Assembly (NCBI GenBank): GCA_964346145.1
Contig: CAYFTL010000004.1
Span: 20,462-84,461, forward strand
Source: CAYFTL01 sp964346145
Lineage (GTDB): Bacteria; Bacillota; Clostridia; Christensenellales; Aristaeellaceae
Direction of reading: 5' to 3'
DNA length: 64,000 bases
The notes beneath the pieces are model-generated. The model was not told where the DNA came from and did not search any database. It worked only from the letters and a program-made list of their open reading frames with translations. The position numbers were made by a program, and so were the translations under genes. This document shows, in pieces, positions 1-7,807 of the stretch. Position 1 is the first letter of the stretch. The number at the start of each line of letters is the position of its first letter.

Positions 1-414
1 GGCATTAATGTGCCAAACGCCACTGTAATGGTGGTGGAAAATGCCGAACGATTCGGGCTTGCCCAGCTGCATCAGTTGCGGGGCAGGGTGGGGCGCGGCA
101 GCGAAGAGTCCTGGTGTTTTTTGATGGCAGAGCCCACCGAACGGTTAAAAATGTTGACTCAGACCAACGACGGATTTGTGGTGGCTCAAAAGGATCTGGA
201 CCTGCGCGGACCGGGGGAGTTGTTTGGTGCAAGGCAATCGGGCTTGGCGGGGGCTATGGCTAGCGCTTTGAGCGCCGATACCAACCTGCTGAAGGAAACC
301 CACGATGCGGCACGGGAGCTGCTCAAACAGCCGGATAGAGAGGAGACCAGAACGGTAATTAGCCTGGCGCAAAGCGTATTTGAACGCCGGTTAAAGGATA
401 TTGCATTCAACTGA
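1..414 (+). CDS. recG: ATP-dependent DNA helicase RecG, C-terminal part
   Basis: RecG remodels stalled replication forks and Holliday junctions using ATP. Only the last ~137 codons lie in the window; the frame is open to base 1, so the gene starts upstream. The visible part holds the end of helicase motif V, motif VI (QLRGRVGRG, with the arginine finger region), and the RecG-typical DLxLRGPGELFGxRQSG stretch that follows it, which forms part of the C-terminal TRG region. A GTG at position 10 is an internal codon, not a start. The stop at 412-414 is followed after 36 bases by an aldolase gene of unrelated function. Family assignment is secure; nothing can be said about the N-terminal wedge domain. 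Confidence 0.95.
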   Translation, partial: GINVPNATVMVVENAERFGLAQLHQLRGRVGRGSEESWCFLMAEPTERLKMLTQTNDGFVVAQKDLDLRGPGELFGARQSGLAGAMASALSADTNLLKETHDAARELLKQPDREETRTVISLAQSVFERRLKDIAFN

Positions 415-450
415 CACGACCACGACGCTTATAAGGGGGAGCTAAATACA

Positions 451-1089
451 ATGAAGCAAACGATTTTGGAAAATCCGATTTGTGCAATTTTGAGGCATGT
501 ACCCGACGACCTGTTTGAACCGTATGTCAAGTCTATCTACCAAGGTGGTGTGCACATGTTTGAGGTGGCGCTCAATACCAAGGACGCTTACAGCCAGATC
601 CGACGATTGCGCAAAATATTCGGCGGCGATGCGCTTGTAGGTGCGGGTACGGTGATTTCTTTGGAGCGGTGCAAAAAAGCGCAAGATGCAGGGGCTCAGT
701 TTTTCCTGACACCTTCGGCGAGTCAGGTAACCCTCGAGTTTTGCGTGAAACACTCTATGCCCTTGCTGCCCGGCGTCATGACGCCTACTGATGTGGCAAC
801 CTGTTTGGAATATGGTTTTAGCACGCTTAAGCTATTTCCGGCGGGGAATCTTCAAGAAAATTATATAAAGAACCTGAAAGGGCCTTTTGATGAAACCGAT
901 TATGTGGCGGTGGGCGGCGTTACCCAGCACAACCTGCAACGCTTTTTCCGCAATGGATTTATCGGCGTAGGCATGGGCAGTGCGCTGGTGCCCAACAACC
1001 TCATTGAAGAGCAGCGCTGGGAGCATGTATCCAACCATGTGGCAGCGCTTCTCGCCAGTGTGAGGGAGGCAATGCCCAGTGAAGATTAA
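451..1089 (+). CDS. dgoA: 2-dehydro-3-deoxy-6-phosphogalactonate/gluconate aldolase
   Basis: Class I aldolase of the KDPG/KDPGal family, 212 residues, the usual size. It splits the 6-phosphorylated 2-keto-3-deoxy sugar acid into pyruvate and glyceraldehyde 3-phosphate. Visible catalytic features: Arg15 in AILR, Glu38 in FEVALN, GAGTV (65-69), GVMTPTD (108-114), and the Schiff-base Lys127 in the LKLFPAG motif. The ATG at 451 has GGGGGAG about 8 bases upstream. The stop overlaps the start of galactonate dehydratase by 11 bases, so the two are probably translationally coupled. That partner argues for a role in the De Ley-Doudoroff galactonate pathway rather than the Entner-Doudoroff pathway, hence the symbol; the sequence alone does not separate Eda from DgoA. 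No 2-keto-3-deoxygalactonate kinase is nearby. Confidence 0.85.
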   Translation: MKQTILENPICAILRHVPDDLFEPYVKSIYQGGVHMFEVALNTKDAYSQIRRLRKIFGGDALVGAGTVISLERCKKAQDAGAQFFLTPSASQVTLEFCVKHSMPLLPGVMTPTDVATCLEYGFSTLKLFPAGNLQENYIKNLKGPFDETDYVAVGGVTQHNLQRFFRNGFIGVGMGSALVPNNLIEEQRWEHVSNHVAALLASVREAMPSED

Positions 1090-2227
1090 ACAGGTTAACA
1101 CCTATTTGGTGCGTCCGCGCTGGGGATTTGTAGAAATTGTGACCGATGAAGGCTTGAGCGGCTGGGGCGAAGCGGTCATAGAAGGCAAGGCGTCCACTGT
1201 CCAGGCTTGCGTGGAGGAAATGGCTCCCTACCTGGTTGGCAAGGATGCGCGCCGGACAGAAGACATATGGAACACGCTGTACCGCGCGGCATTCTATCGC
1301 GGCGGCCCGGTGCTGATGAGCGCCATTTCGGGTATAGACCAGGCGCTTTGGGACATCAAAGGGAAGGCCCTGGGAGTACCGGTGTATGAGCTTATGGGCG
1401 GGGCATGCCGCGAAAAGATCAAGGTGTATTCTTGGATTGGCGGGGATCGCCCCAGCGATGTGGCCAACGAGGCGTTGGCCAAAAAAACTCAGGGCTTTCA
1501 GGCCATCAAGATGAATGCCACCGAAGAAATGCAGTACATAGACAGCTATGAAAAGGTGGATGCGGTGCTGGATAGGGTGGCAGCCATCAGGGAAAAGGCC
1601 GGCAAGTATTTTGGCATCGCCGTGGATTTTCATGGACGGGTTCACAAGCCTATGGCCAAAATATTGGCCAAGAAGCTGGAAGATTATGATCTTATGTTTA
1701 TTGAAGAGCCGGTTTTGTGCGAGCACATGGATGAATTTCAAGAGGTTGCTCGCGCCAGCAACATCCCGATTGCTACTGGGGAACGCCTATTTTCCAAGTA
1801 CGATTTCAAACGGTTGTTGCAGGCCGGAGGAGTGGACATCATTCAGCCGGATTTATCCCACGCCGGCGGAATTACCGAGGTGAAGAAGATTGCAGCCATG
1901 GCCGAAGCGTACGACGTAGCGTTGGCGCCCCACTGTCCGCTGGGGCCCATAGCGTTAGCGGCCTGCATACAGGTGGATGCCACGAGCTACAACGCGGTAA
2001 TCCAAGAGCAAAGCATGGGCATTCATTACAACAAGGGGAAGAGCGTGTTGGATTATTTGCTGAATCCCGAGGTCTTTGAGTTTGTAGATGGGTGGGTCAA
2101 CTTGCCCGAGGGGCCGGGGCTGGGTGTCGAGATCAACAAGGATTTGGTGCAGCAGGAAAACGTGACGCCTCACAGCTGGGTGAACCCGGTTTGGCGCCAT
2201 GAGGACGGCTCGATTGCCGAGTGGTAA
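1079..2227 (+). CDS. dgoD: D-galactonate dehydratase
   Basis: Enolase-superfamily (mandelate racemase subgroup) enzyme that dehydrates D-galactonate to 2-keto-3-deoxygalactonate. The 382 residues match the length of E. coli DgoD, and the expected catalytic residues fall at the same numbers: metal ligands Asp183 (VDFHGR), Glu209 (FIEEP) and Glu235 (TGERLFS), plus His185 and His285 (LAPHCPLGP). The chosen start is GTG at 1079, inside the end of the aldolase gene (11-base overlap); the first residues, MKIKQVNTYLV, fit the family N-terminus. The product is cytoplasmic. With the upstream aldolase it gives two of the three galactonate-catabolic steps; a kinase would have to lie elsewhere. A related sugar-acid dehydratase of the same subgroup is possible but less likely given the residue match. 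Confidence 0.92.
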   Translation: MKIKQVNTYLVRPRWGFVEIVTDEGLSGWGEAVIEGKASTVQACVEEMAPYLVGKDARRTEDIWNTLYRAAFYRGGPVLMSAISGIDQALWDIKGKALGVPVYELMGGACREKIKVYSWIGGDRPSDVANEALAKKTQGFQAIKMNATEEMQYIDSYEKVDAVLDRVAAIREKAGKYFGIAVDFHGRVHKPMAKILAKKLEDYDLMFIEEPVLCEHMDEFQEVARASNIPIATGERLFSKYDFKRLLQAGGVDIIQPDLSHAGGITEVKKIAAMAEAYDVALAPHCPLGPIALAACIQVDATSYNAVIQEQSMGIHYNKGKSVLDYLLNPEVFEFVDGWVNLPEGPGLGVEINKDLVQQENVTPHSWVNPVWRHEDGSIAEW

Positions 2228-2258
2228 GCTAAAGCTTTTGCGGACAAGGAAAGCGCGG

Positions 2259-2288
2259 TTGCAATCTGCTCATTCGCTGAGCTATAAT
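2259..2288 (+). promoter_or_regulatory. sigma-A promoter for first VanZ gene
   Basis: TTGCAA at 2259-2264 and a perfect TATAAT at 2283-2288 are separated by 18 bases, 47 bases ahead of the GTG start of the VanZ-family gene. No terminator is visible between dgoD and this point. Confidence 0.6.
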
Positions 2289-2334
2289 GTGCTGATTAAA
2301 CAAAAATTTTGCGCAAATTAACTGGAGGAATAGT

Positions 2335-2778
2335 GTGGCAAGGACAAACAAAACACTGCGCTGGGTGCTGAGCTTGTTGCTCACCGCAGCGATGATCGGT
2401 GGGATATGGTTTTTTTCTTTAGAAAATGCTACCGATTCCGCTATGCGCTCAGACAAAATCATCAAGTTGCTGGAAAAGCTTTTCGGGCTGGATGCTGCAA
2501 CGATGAACGTGCGCAAAATCGCCCATTTTGTGGAATATGCTATCTTGGGCGGCTGGATGATGGCGCTTTTGTGGATCAACGGAAAGATTCGCATGCAAAA
2601 CTTGGTAAATATATTGTTTATAGGACTTTTGACTGCGGTTGCGGACGAAAGCATACAAATGTTTACCGGGCGGGTTGCCTCCGTTTCAGATATATTGCTG
2701 GACGGGGCGGGATTCGTTTGCGGGCTGGCTGTGGTTGCGTTGATTCGGTCGGTATCGGTTGGTTTGCGAAGTAATTAG
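2335..2778 (+). CDS. VanZ family membrane protein (copy 1)
   Basis: Small integral membrane protein of the VanZ family, 147 residues with about four hydrophobic segments. Family signatures are visible: RKIAHFVEYAILG in the middle, and ADESIQ followed by FTGR and DILLDGAG near the C-terminus. VanZ of the vanA cluster gives low-level teicoplanin resistance, but most family members have no known role, and none should be assumed here. The GTG start at 2335 is chosen because GGAGG lies 7 bases upstream (2323-2327). The gene has its own promoter and terminator. The next gene is a clear paralogue, so the pair arose by tandem duplication. No van ligase or dehydrogenase genes are present. Confidence 0.85.
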   Translation: MARTNKTLRWVLSLLLTAAMIGGIWFFSLENATDSAMRSDKIIKLLEKLFGLDAATMNVRKIAHFVEYAILGGWMMALLWINGKIRMQNLVNILFIGLLTAVADESIQMFTGRVASVSDILLDGAGFVCGLAVVALIRSVSVGLRSN

Positions 2779-2796
2779 TTGTCTGATGGAAATCAT

Positions 2797-2826
2797 AAAG
2801 AGGCTGCTTTAAGCGGCCTCTTTTTT
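2797..2826 (+). terminator. Rho-independent terminator
   Basis: An 11-bp stem (2797-2807 with 2813-2823, one G-U pair) has a 5-base loop and runs into a T tract, 18 bases after the stop of the first VanZ gene. Confidence 0.85.
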
Positions 2827-3018
2827 GATTTTGGATTGAAGCTAGTTGTTTAATAAAATACCGCGGAAATAAGCGTGAGCGAATGTCGAATTTTGGAAAG
2901 CAAAAGACAGTGCCACATTTTGGGATTTGCTATGGCTATGAAATCATATTCAATCGTGGTATACTTACCCTTGTGTATCTTAAAGAAGGTTTAGCTATTG
3001 AAACGGAGGAAAAGAACG

Positions 3019-3456
3019 ATGGAAAACACGAACAAGAGAACCCGTTGGGTGCTGAGCTTGCTGGTCACCGCCATATTTTTGGGCGCCATGTGGATATTTT
3101 CATTTACCGGACAGGCAGATACCCCATCCCATTTTGACCATGTGGGCAGATTGATCCGTGGCTTGTTTGGCCTGAATCCGAAATGGTTTGATTTGGTTAA
3201 AGTTGCGCACCTTTTGCAATATGGATTGCTGGGTGCTTGGCTGATGGTTGTGCTTTGGATCAATGGCAAAGTTAACTTTCAAAACGTAGTCAATATGGTT
3301 TATGTGGGAGGAACGGCTGGCCTTGTGGATGAGTGCATACAGCTGTTCAACGATCGGGGTTCGGTGACCAACATATTGGCGGACGCGGCGGGTGTTGTGG
3401 TTGGGATTGCTATTGTGGCGGCGGTGCGCGCTATCGTGAAAGCGCTGCGCAGCTAA
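3019..3456 (+). CDS. VanZ family membrane protein (copy 2)
   Basis: Paralogue of the gene at 2335-2778, 145 residues, aligning along its full length: WVLSLL at the N-terminus, LFGL near residue 50, LLWINGK-like central segment, and NILADAAG near the end. Several signature positions differ from copy 1: HFVEY becomes HLLQY, ADESIQ becomes VDECIQ, and TGR becomes NDRG. The copy may therefore have diverged in function. The ATG at 3019 is preferred over the TTG at 2998 because GGAGGA sits 8 bases upstream (3005-3010). A TATACT at 2960-2965 could be its -10 box, but no good -35 is visible. Membrane protein of unknown role. Confidence 0.83.
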   Translation: MENTNKRTRWVLSLLVTAIFLGAMWIFSFTGQADTPSHFDHVGRLIRGLFGLNPKWFDLVKVAHLLQYGLLGAWLMVVLWINGKVNFQNVVNMVYVGGTAGLVDECIQLFNDRGSVTNILADAAGVVVGIAIVAAVRAIVKALRS

Positions 3457-3542
3457 ACGACACATTTTTTATCTATACTAAATATGCGAAAGATTGAATT
3501 CTGGAGTATATTTATTTATGTGCGGCTTTTTTGAGTGCACGA

Positions 3543-3571
3543 TTGAATGTGGTAAAATTATAGAGTATAAT
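3543..3571 (+). promoter_or_regulatory. sigma-A promoter for upp
   Basis: TTGAAT (3543-3548), a 17-base spacer and TATAAT (3566-3571) precede upp by 55 bases. As no terminator is visible between upp and the ATPase genes, this promoter may also feed the V-ATPase operon. Confidence 0.75.
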
Positions 3572-3626
3572 TAACGCGTATATAATCTTTGAAAATCTGT
3601 ATTTGTAGGAAAGAGGTAATTTTTAT

Positions 3627-4256
3627 ATGGGTAGTGTGCACGTGATCGATCATCCTTTAATTCAACACAAGGTATCGTTGATGAGAGATAAAAATACTGG
3701 TTCCAAAGAATTTCGCGAGTTGTTGGAAGAAGTGGCCATGCTGATGGCTTATGAAGTAACCCGCGAATTGCCTTTGGAAGAAATAGAAGTAGAAACCCCG
3801 ATGCAAAAGTGCAAGACCAAGGTGCTTTCCGGAAAGAAATTGGGCATTATTCCGATTCTTCGTGCCGGACTCGGCATGGTGGATGGAATCCGCAAATTGG
3901 TTCCGGCTGCGAAAGTCGGCCATATAGGTTTGTATAGGGATCCTCAAACGATGAAACCGGTGGAATACTATTGCAAGTTGCCGGCCGATGCTCAGGAACG
4001 CGAGCTGATTTTGGTGGATCCCATGTTGGCGACGGGCGGATCGGCTGCGGCAGCTATAGACTTTCTAAAGAAACGCGGCTGCAGATCGATCAAACTGGTG
4101 AGTTTGATTGGTGCACCGGAAGGTATTGAGAGGGTGCATTCCGAACATCCGGATGTCAGTATATTTATTGCTGCGGTGGATGAGAAACTGGACGAGCATG
4201 GCTATATTGTCCCCGGACTTGGCGATGCGGGAGACCGCTTGTTTGGAACCAAATAG
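3627..4256 (+). CDS. upp: uracil phosphoribosyltransferase
   Basis: Salvages uracil to UMP using PRPP; 209 residues, the normal bacterial length. The N-terminal HVIDHPLIQHK stretch, PILRAGLGMVDG, the PRPP-binding loop VDPMLATGGSA (about residues 130-140) and the uracil-binding end IVPGLGDAGDRLFGT are all present. The ATG at 3627 follows a GAAAGAGGT ribosome site. Cytoplasmic enzyme. It sits directly upstream of the V-ATPase genes with only 32 bases between its stop and the first ATPase start. In many Firmicutes upp lies close to an ATP-synthase operon; here the neighbour is the V-type enzyme instead. Confidence 0.97.
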   Translation: MGSVHVIDHPLIQHKVSLMRDKNTGSKEFRELLEEVAMLMAYEVTRELPLEEIEVETPMQKCKTKVLSGKKLGIIPILRAGLGMVDGIRKLVPAAKVGHIGLYRDPQTMKPVEYYCKLPADAQERELILVDPMLATGGSAAAAIDFLKKRGCRSIKLVSLIGAPEGIERVHSEHPDVSIFIAAVDEKLDEHGYIVPGLGDAGDRLFGTK

Positions 4257-4288
4257 GCCAAGCCTTATGATTATCACTTAGAAGGGCG

Positions 4289-4621
4289 GTGGGGTATTTG
4301 TCGTTGGATTTGCTTACAGAAATAGAAGAGACAGAAGCGCTGGCTGAGGCGATTAAGCAAGAGGCGATAGCGGAAGCGCGCGAGATGATTAAGGCGGCGG
4401 AGGAAGCCATCCTTGCCGCTGAACGGGATGCGGCAAAAGAGGCCCGCGAGGATGCTGCGAGTGTGGTGGACGAAGCTGAAGTAGGTGCCCAGGATCAGAT
4501 TCGCGCCCTTGAAATTCGCAAAACGTCGGAGCGTAAGCTGCTGAGGGACTCGGGCATCGGGCGGATAGACCGGGCAGGCGCATTTATATTTGAAAGGGTT
4601 GTGGGCCATGGCGATCGTTGA
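4289..4621 (+). CDS. V-type ATPase peripheral-stalk subunit G/H
   Basis: First gene of the V-ATPase operon, equivalent by position to ntpF of Enterococcus hirae. The ~110-residue product is a highly charged Ala/Glu/Lys-rich helix in its first 75 residues (repeats such as EAIAEAREMIKAAEEA), as expected for the peripheral stalk that pairs with subunit E and ties the A3B3 head to subunit I. The start is uncertain: GTG 4289, TTG 4298 and TTG 4304 are all possible, and the purine-rich GGTGGGG at 4288-4294 best suits TTG 4304. The C-terminal ~30 residues are not heptad-like and overlap the start of subunit I by 14 bases. Sequence identity in this family is low, so the call rests on composition and position. 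Confidence 0.75.
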   Translation: MGYLSLDLLTEIEETEALAEAIKQEAIAEAREMIKAAEEAILAAERDAAKEAREDAASVVDEAEVGAQDQIRALEIRKTSERKLLRDSGIGRIDRAGAFIFERVVGHGDR

Positions 4622-6524
4622 GATGAGCAAAATCACATTGCTGGGTATGGATCAAAGCCGTGGAAAGCTGCTGAAGTTGATGCAGCGCATGCGGTGTGTT
4701 CATATTGCCCACAATGATGAGGAGGCGCTTCAAAAATACATAGACCATGACCATAGCCGCCAGGAAGATATATCGCGGCGATTAACCCGGATAGATTGGG
4801 CCATTGCCCAGTTGGCCAAATATGACAACCGGAAGAAGAGCATGTTTGCCCAGCGTCCAACGATGGACGAAGCTGCAATCGAAAGCAGCAAGCACTATTT
4901 AGGGCAAGGAATGGAAGTCGTTGCCCAGTTGGAGAAGTTTGAAAGAACCAAGGCTGATCTCACGTCCGAAGAGGCCAAGATCGTGAGTTTGCTTAAGCAG
5001 CTGCAGCCGTGGAAGGATTTGGCTGTGCCGCTGGGCAAACTGGGCGACACTGGTGCGACCCGCGTGCAGCTCCAACAGATTCCAAACCGCGGATTGCAAA
5101 CCTATATTCAGCGGTTGCAACAGCTGTCCGTACCAGCTTCGTTACAGCTGATATCTCAAGATGCGGCCCAGGCCAGCGTTTTGGTGATTTGTCACTTGTC
5201 CGTTTCCACAGAGATGGCCCAGTTAGCCGGCGAGTTTGGCGCGAACGTGATTGGGTTTTCAGAATTTAAAGACAGGCCTGACATGGAGATAGACCGCTTG
5301 GAAAGCCGCCTTAAGCGCATAGGTGAGGTGCGGGAGCAGCTGCTCAATCAGCAAAAAGATACTGCGACTGAAATTGACAAGCTGCGCATTTTGCGCGATG
5401 TGGAAGCGATGCGCTTGAGTCGGCGCAAAGCCGATCAGCAGTTGCTCAAGACCAAAAGCACCTTTTTGCTTACGGGCTGGATCCCGACGAATATCCAGGA
5501 GAGTTTTGCGCAGCGGGCAAAAAAAATCGCGCCCGATTGCCAAATTGAGTTTTCACTCCCTGATGACGATGAAAAGCCGCCCACGCTGCTGCACAACAGG
5601 CGCGGGTTTGCCCCGTTTGAGAGCATTATCGGCTTGTATTCGTTGCCCGATCCCCGGGGGCTGGATCCGACCGCAGTGATGGCGCCTTTCTTTGTCTCCC
5701 TTTTCGGCATGATGGTGTCGGATGCCGGGTATGGCATCGTGTTGGCCCTATTGGCAGCGCTGTACAGCTGGAAAGTGAAGCCGCGGGGCATGGTGGGCCA
5801 AACCGCGAAAGTGTTAATCTTCGGTGGAATTGGAACCATATTCTGGGGAGCGATGTATGGTGGCTGGTTTGCTATGGAGGGAATCAAGCCTATATTGCTT
5901 GCCCCCATGGAGTCCCCGCTGGAAATGATGATTTTGTGTTTGGCGGCCGGAGCGGTGCACATGCTTTTTGGAATGGGTGTCGCCATATATATGAACGTCA
6001 AACGCGGCAAGTGGCTGGATGCGGTGTTCGATCAAGGATCGTGGTTGGTCGTTTTTGCAGGCATCGGAGTGCTGATGGTCAATCAAACCGTGGGGCTTGG
6101 ACTGATGGCTCTGGGTGCGCTGACTATTGTGCTGACGGCGGGTAGACACAAGGAGGCCAATGTATTCTCCAAATTGCTCAGTGGTTTTGGCGCGTTGTAT
6201 GACATCAGCGGCTATTTTGGCGATGTGCTTTCCTATATTCGTTTGTTTGGAATGGGCCTGGCTACCGGCGTTATCGGTATGGTAATAAACACGGTGGCCA
6301 CCATGTTAATGAGAAGCCCGTTAGGCATTATCGCCGGGGTGCTCGTATTGATCGGTGGGCATGCGTTTAACCTGTCTATCAATGCTTTGGGCGCTTATGT
6401 GCACGCCAGCCGGTTGCAGTATATTGAATTCTTTGGCAGGTTTTATGAGTCCGGAGGCTATGCATTTTCACCGCTTCGCCCTGAAACCAAATATGTGGAC
6501 ATACAAATGGAAGATGGATTATAA
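4608..6524 (+). CDS. ntpI: V-type ATP synthase subunit I (membrane stator)
   Basis: Large membrane subunit (a/I family), 638 residues. The N-terminal ~310 residues are cytoplasmic with coiled-coil stretches that bind the peripheral stalks; the C-terminal half carries about seven or eight hydrophobic segments and forms the ion half-channels against the K ring. Family signatures in the membrane half include MMVSDAGYG (near residue 370), GGIGTIFWGAMYGGWF, and the late LSYIRLFGMGLATGVI segment, where the Arg is the expected essential arginine facing the ring. ATG 4608 is chosen over the in-frame TTG 4590 because AAAGGG lies 9 bases upstream. Same-strand operon with subunit G/H before and K after. 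Confidence 0.93.
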   Translation: MAIVEMSKITLLGMDQSRGKLLKLMQRMRCVHIAHNDEEALQKYIDHDHSRQEDISRRLTRIDWAIAQLAKYDNRKKSMFAQRPTMDEAAIESSKHYLGQGMEVVAQLEKFERTKADLTSEEAKIVSLLKQLQPWKDLAVPLGKLGDTGATRVQLQQIPNRGLQTYIQRLQQLSVPASLQLISQDAAQASVLVICHLSVSTEMAQLAGEFGANVIGFSEFKDRPDMEIDRLESRLKRIGEVREQLLNQQKDTATEIDKLRILRDVEAMRLSRRKADQQLLKTKSTFLLTGWIPTNIQESFAQRAKKIAPDCQIEFSLPDDDEKPPTLLHNRRGFAPFESIIGLYSLPDPRGLDPTAVMAPFFVSLFGMMVSDAGYGIVLALLAALYSWKVKPRGMVGQTAKVLIFGGIGTIFWGAMYGGWFAMEGIKPILLAPMESPLEMMILCLAAGAVHMLFGMGVAIYMNVKRGKWLDAVFDQGSWLVVFAGIGVLMVNQTVGLGLMALGALTIVLTAGRHKEANVFSKLLSGFGALYDISGYFGDVLSYIRLFGMGLATGVIGMVINTVATMLMRSPLGIIAGVLVLIGGHAFNLSINALGAYVHASRLQYIEFFGRFYESGGYAFSPLRPETKYVDIQMEDGL

Positions 6525-6585
6525 TGTAAGCCAAAGGCTTATAATTGAGCAATGTTATCAATAATTTTGAAGGAGGACTTTCACG

Positions 6586-7071
6586 ATGGATTGGACTGCG
6601 TCATTGGGACAAATATTGGCTTTTTTTGGTGCTTTTGCGGCGGTTTTTTTGGCGGGATTTGGATCTGCTAGGGGTGTGGCCTTGGCGGGCCAGGCCAACG
6701 CAGGCGTTACCGCGGAAAACCCGGATGTGTTTGGTCAGGCGTTGGTTATGCAGCTGCTCCCTGGTACTCAAGGCATTTACGGCTTCCTGATTGGCTTTAT
6801 CGTTATTCAAAAGATGGGCATTGTCGGTGGGGGCGGATTGGTGCCGGTTACGATTGCACAGGGCATTATGATTTTGATCGGCTGTCTCCCCATTGCGATT
6901 TTGGGTTTTCTTTCTGCAGTCTTGCAAGGCCGGGTAGCAGCTTCGGCTATCGGTTTGCTGGGACGCAGGAGCGACGCCGGCGGTCAAGGTATTTTGATGA
7001 CCGTAATGGTGGAAACCTATGCGATTCTAGCCTTGTTGGCTTCCTTCTTGATGGTTTTCTGGATCCTTTAA
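6586..7071 (+). CDS. ntpK: V-type ATPase subunit K (ion-binding rotor proteolipid)
   Basis: Rotor-ring subunit of 161 residues made of two fused proteolipid hairpins (four transmembrane helices). It aligns closely with E. hirae NtpK, and every residue that coordinates Na+ there is kept: Leu58, Thr61 and Gln62 in LLPGTQG, Gln114 in LQGRVAA, and the ion-carrying Glu143 in MVETYAIL. Only the second hairpin carries the carboxylate, as in other V-type K subunits. A clear AAGGAGG site precedes the ATG at 6586. This points to a Na+-translocating rather than H+-translocating enzyme, by comparison with the structurally solved family member; direction (ATP-driven pump or synthase) cannot be read from sequence. 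Confidence 0.93.
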   Translation: MDWTASLGQILAFFGAFAAVFLAGFGSARGVALAGQANAGVTAENPDVFGQALVMQLLPGTQGIYGFLIGFIVIQKMGIVGGGGLVPVTIAQGIMILIGCLPIAILGFLSAVLQGRVAASAIGLLGRRSDAGGQGILMTVMVETYAILALLASFLMVFWIL

Positions 7072-7116
7072 TGAAAAAGGGCAATGGTATGTTGTCGGAA
7101 GGGAGGTGCCGGTGAG

Positions 7117-7710
7117 TTGAATGTGGATGCGATCAAACAAAAAATCCTGGAAGATGCCCGTCAAGCGGCAGCGCGCACGCTGGAAGAGGCTGGCGAGCGC
7201 GCTCGGCAGATCCGTTTGAATTCGGAAGAAAAGATGCTTGAGCTGCGGATGCAGCAGCTGAAGCAGGCGGAGCAAGACGGAAGCGACGCCCACGAGCGTA
7301 TGATTCGCATGGCCGAATTGGAAGAGCGCAAAAAGGATTTGGCGACTAAGCGCGAAGTGATAGATCAGGCTTTTGAAAATGCGTTAGAACGCATGCGCGG
7401 CATGGATATTACGATGGCTCAGATTTTTTTGAAAAGATTGTTGTTGGAAGCCGCAGACGGCACCGAGCAAATTCTTGTGGACGAGCGGGATGCGGCACTG
7501 TATACCGATTCTTTTTTGCATGAGGTGAATGCGGCGCTCGTTAAAAAAGGGCTGAGCGGTGAACTTCGCTTGAGCTCGGAGCGGCGCCCTTTGGGTGGCG
7601 GGTTTGTATTGCTGCGCCAAGGCGTGGAAATCAACTGCACCTATAGTGCGGTGATTAAGCAGATGAAACCGGATTTGGAAGCCGATGTGGCGGCTATTTT
7701 GTTTCAATAA
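7117..7710 (+). CDS. ntpE: V-type ATPase subunit E (peripheral stalk)
   Basis: Peripheral-stalk subunit of ~197 residues. The first ~90 residues form a charged coiled coil (ILEDARQAAARTLEEA and onward) that pairs with subunit G/H; the C-terminal globular part, with PLGGGFVLLRQGVEINCTY near the end, binds the head. The TTG at 7117 is taken as start because GGGAGG (7101-7106) lies 10 bases upstream and the protein then begins MNVDAIKQKI, as family members do. An ATG at 7089 in the same frame has no ribosome site. About 97 bases without a gene separate it from subunit C; they include a short direct repeat (AGATTGAA-type) with no evident function. Confidence 0.88.
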   Translation: MNVDAIKQKILEDARQAAARTLEEAGERARQIRLNSEEKMLELRMQQLKQAEQDGSDAHERMIRMAELEERKKDLATKREVIDQAFENALERMRGMDITMAQIFLKRLLLEAADGTEQILVDERDAALYTDSFLHEVNAALVKKGLSGELRLSSERRPLGGGFVLLRQGVEINCTYSAVIKQMKPDLEADVAAILFQ

Positions 7711-7807
7711 TTAAGAGATTGAAAATTAAGAGATTGAACGGGAATCAAAATTAAGAAATATTCGATGAGATTGATTCGAGTAAGCGTGTGTGGAAGGAGG
7801 GATGGGT

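Noticed and set aside
1001..1741. Long minus-strand ORF (246 codons)
   Set aside because: It lies wholly against dgoD/dgoA, whose catalytic residues are intact; the translation has no recognisable domain and is rich in His/Arg/Pro, as reverse-frame shadows are.
2335..3456. VanZ genes as part of a glycopeptide-resistance cluster
   Set aside because: There are no vanH/A/X or VanRS-like genes nearby; VanZ-family proteins are common in Firmicutes outside resistance clusters.
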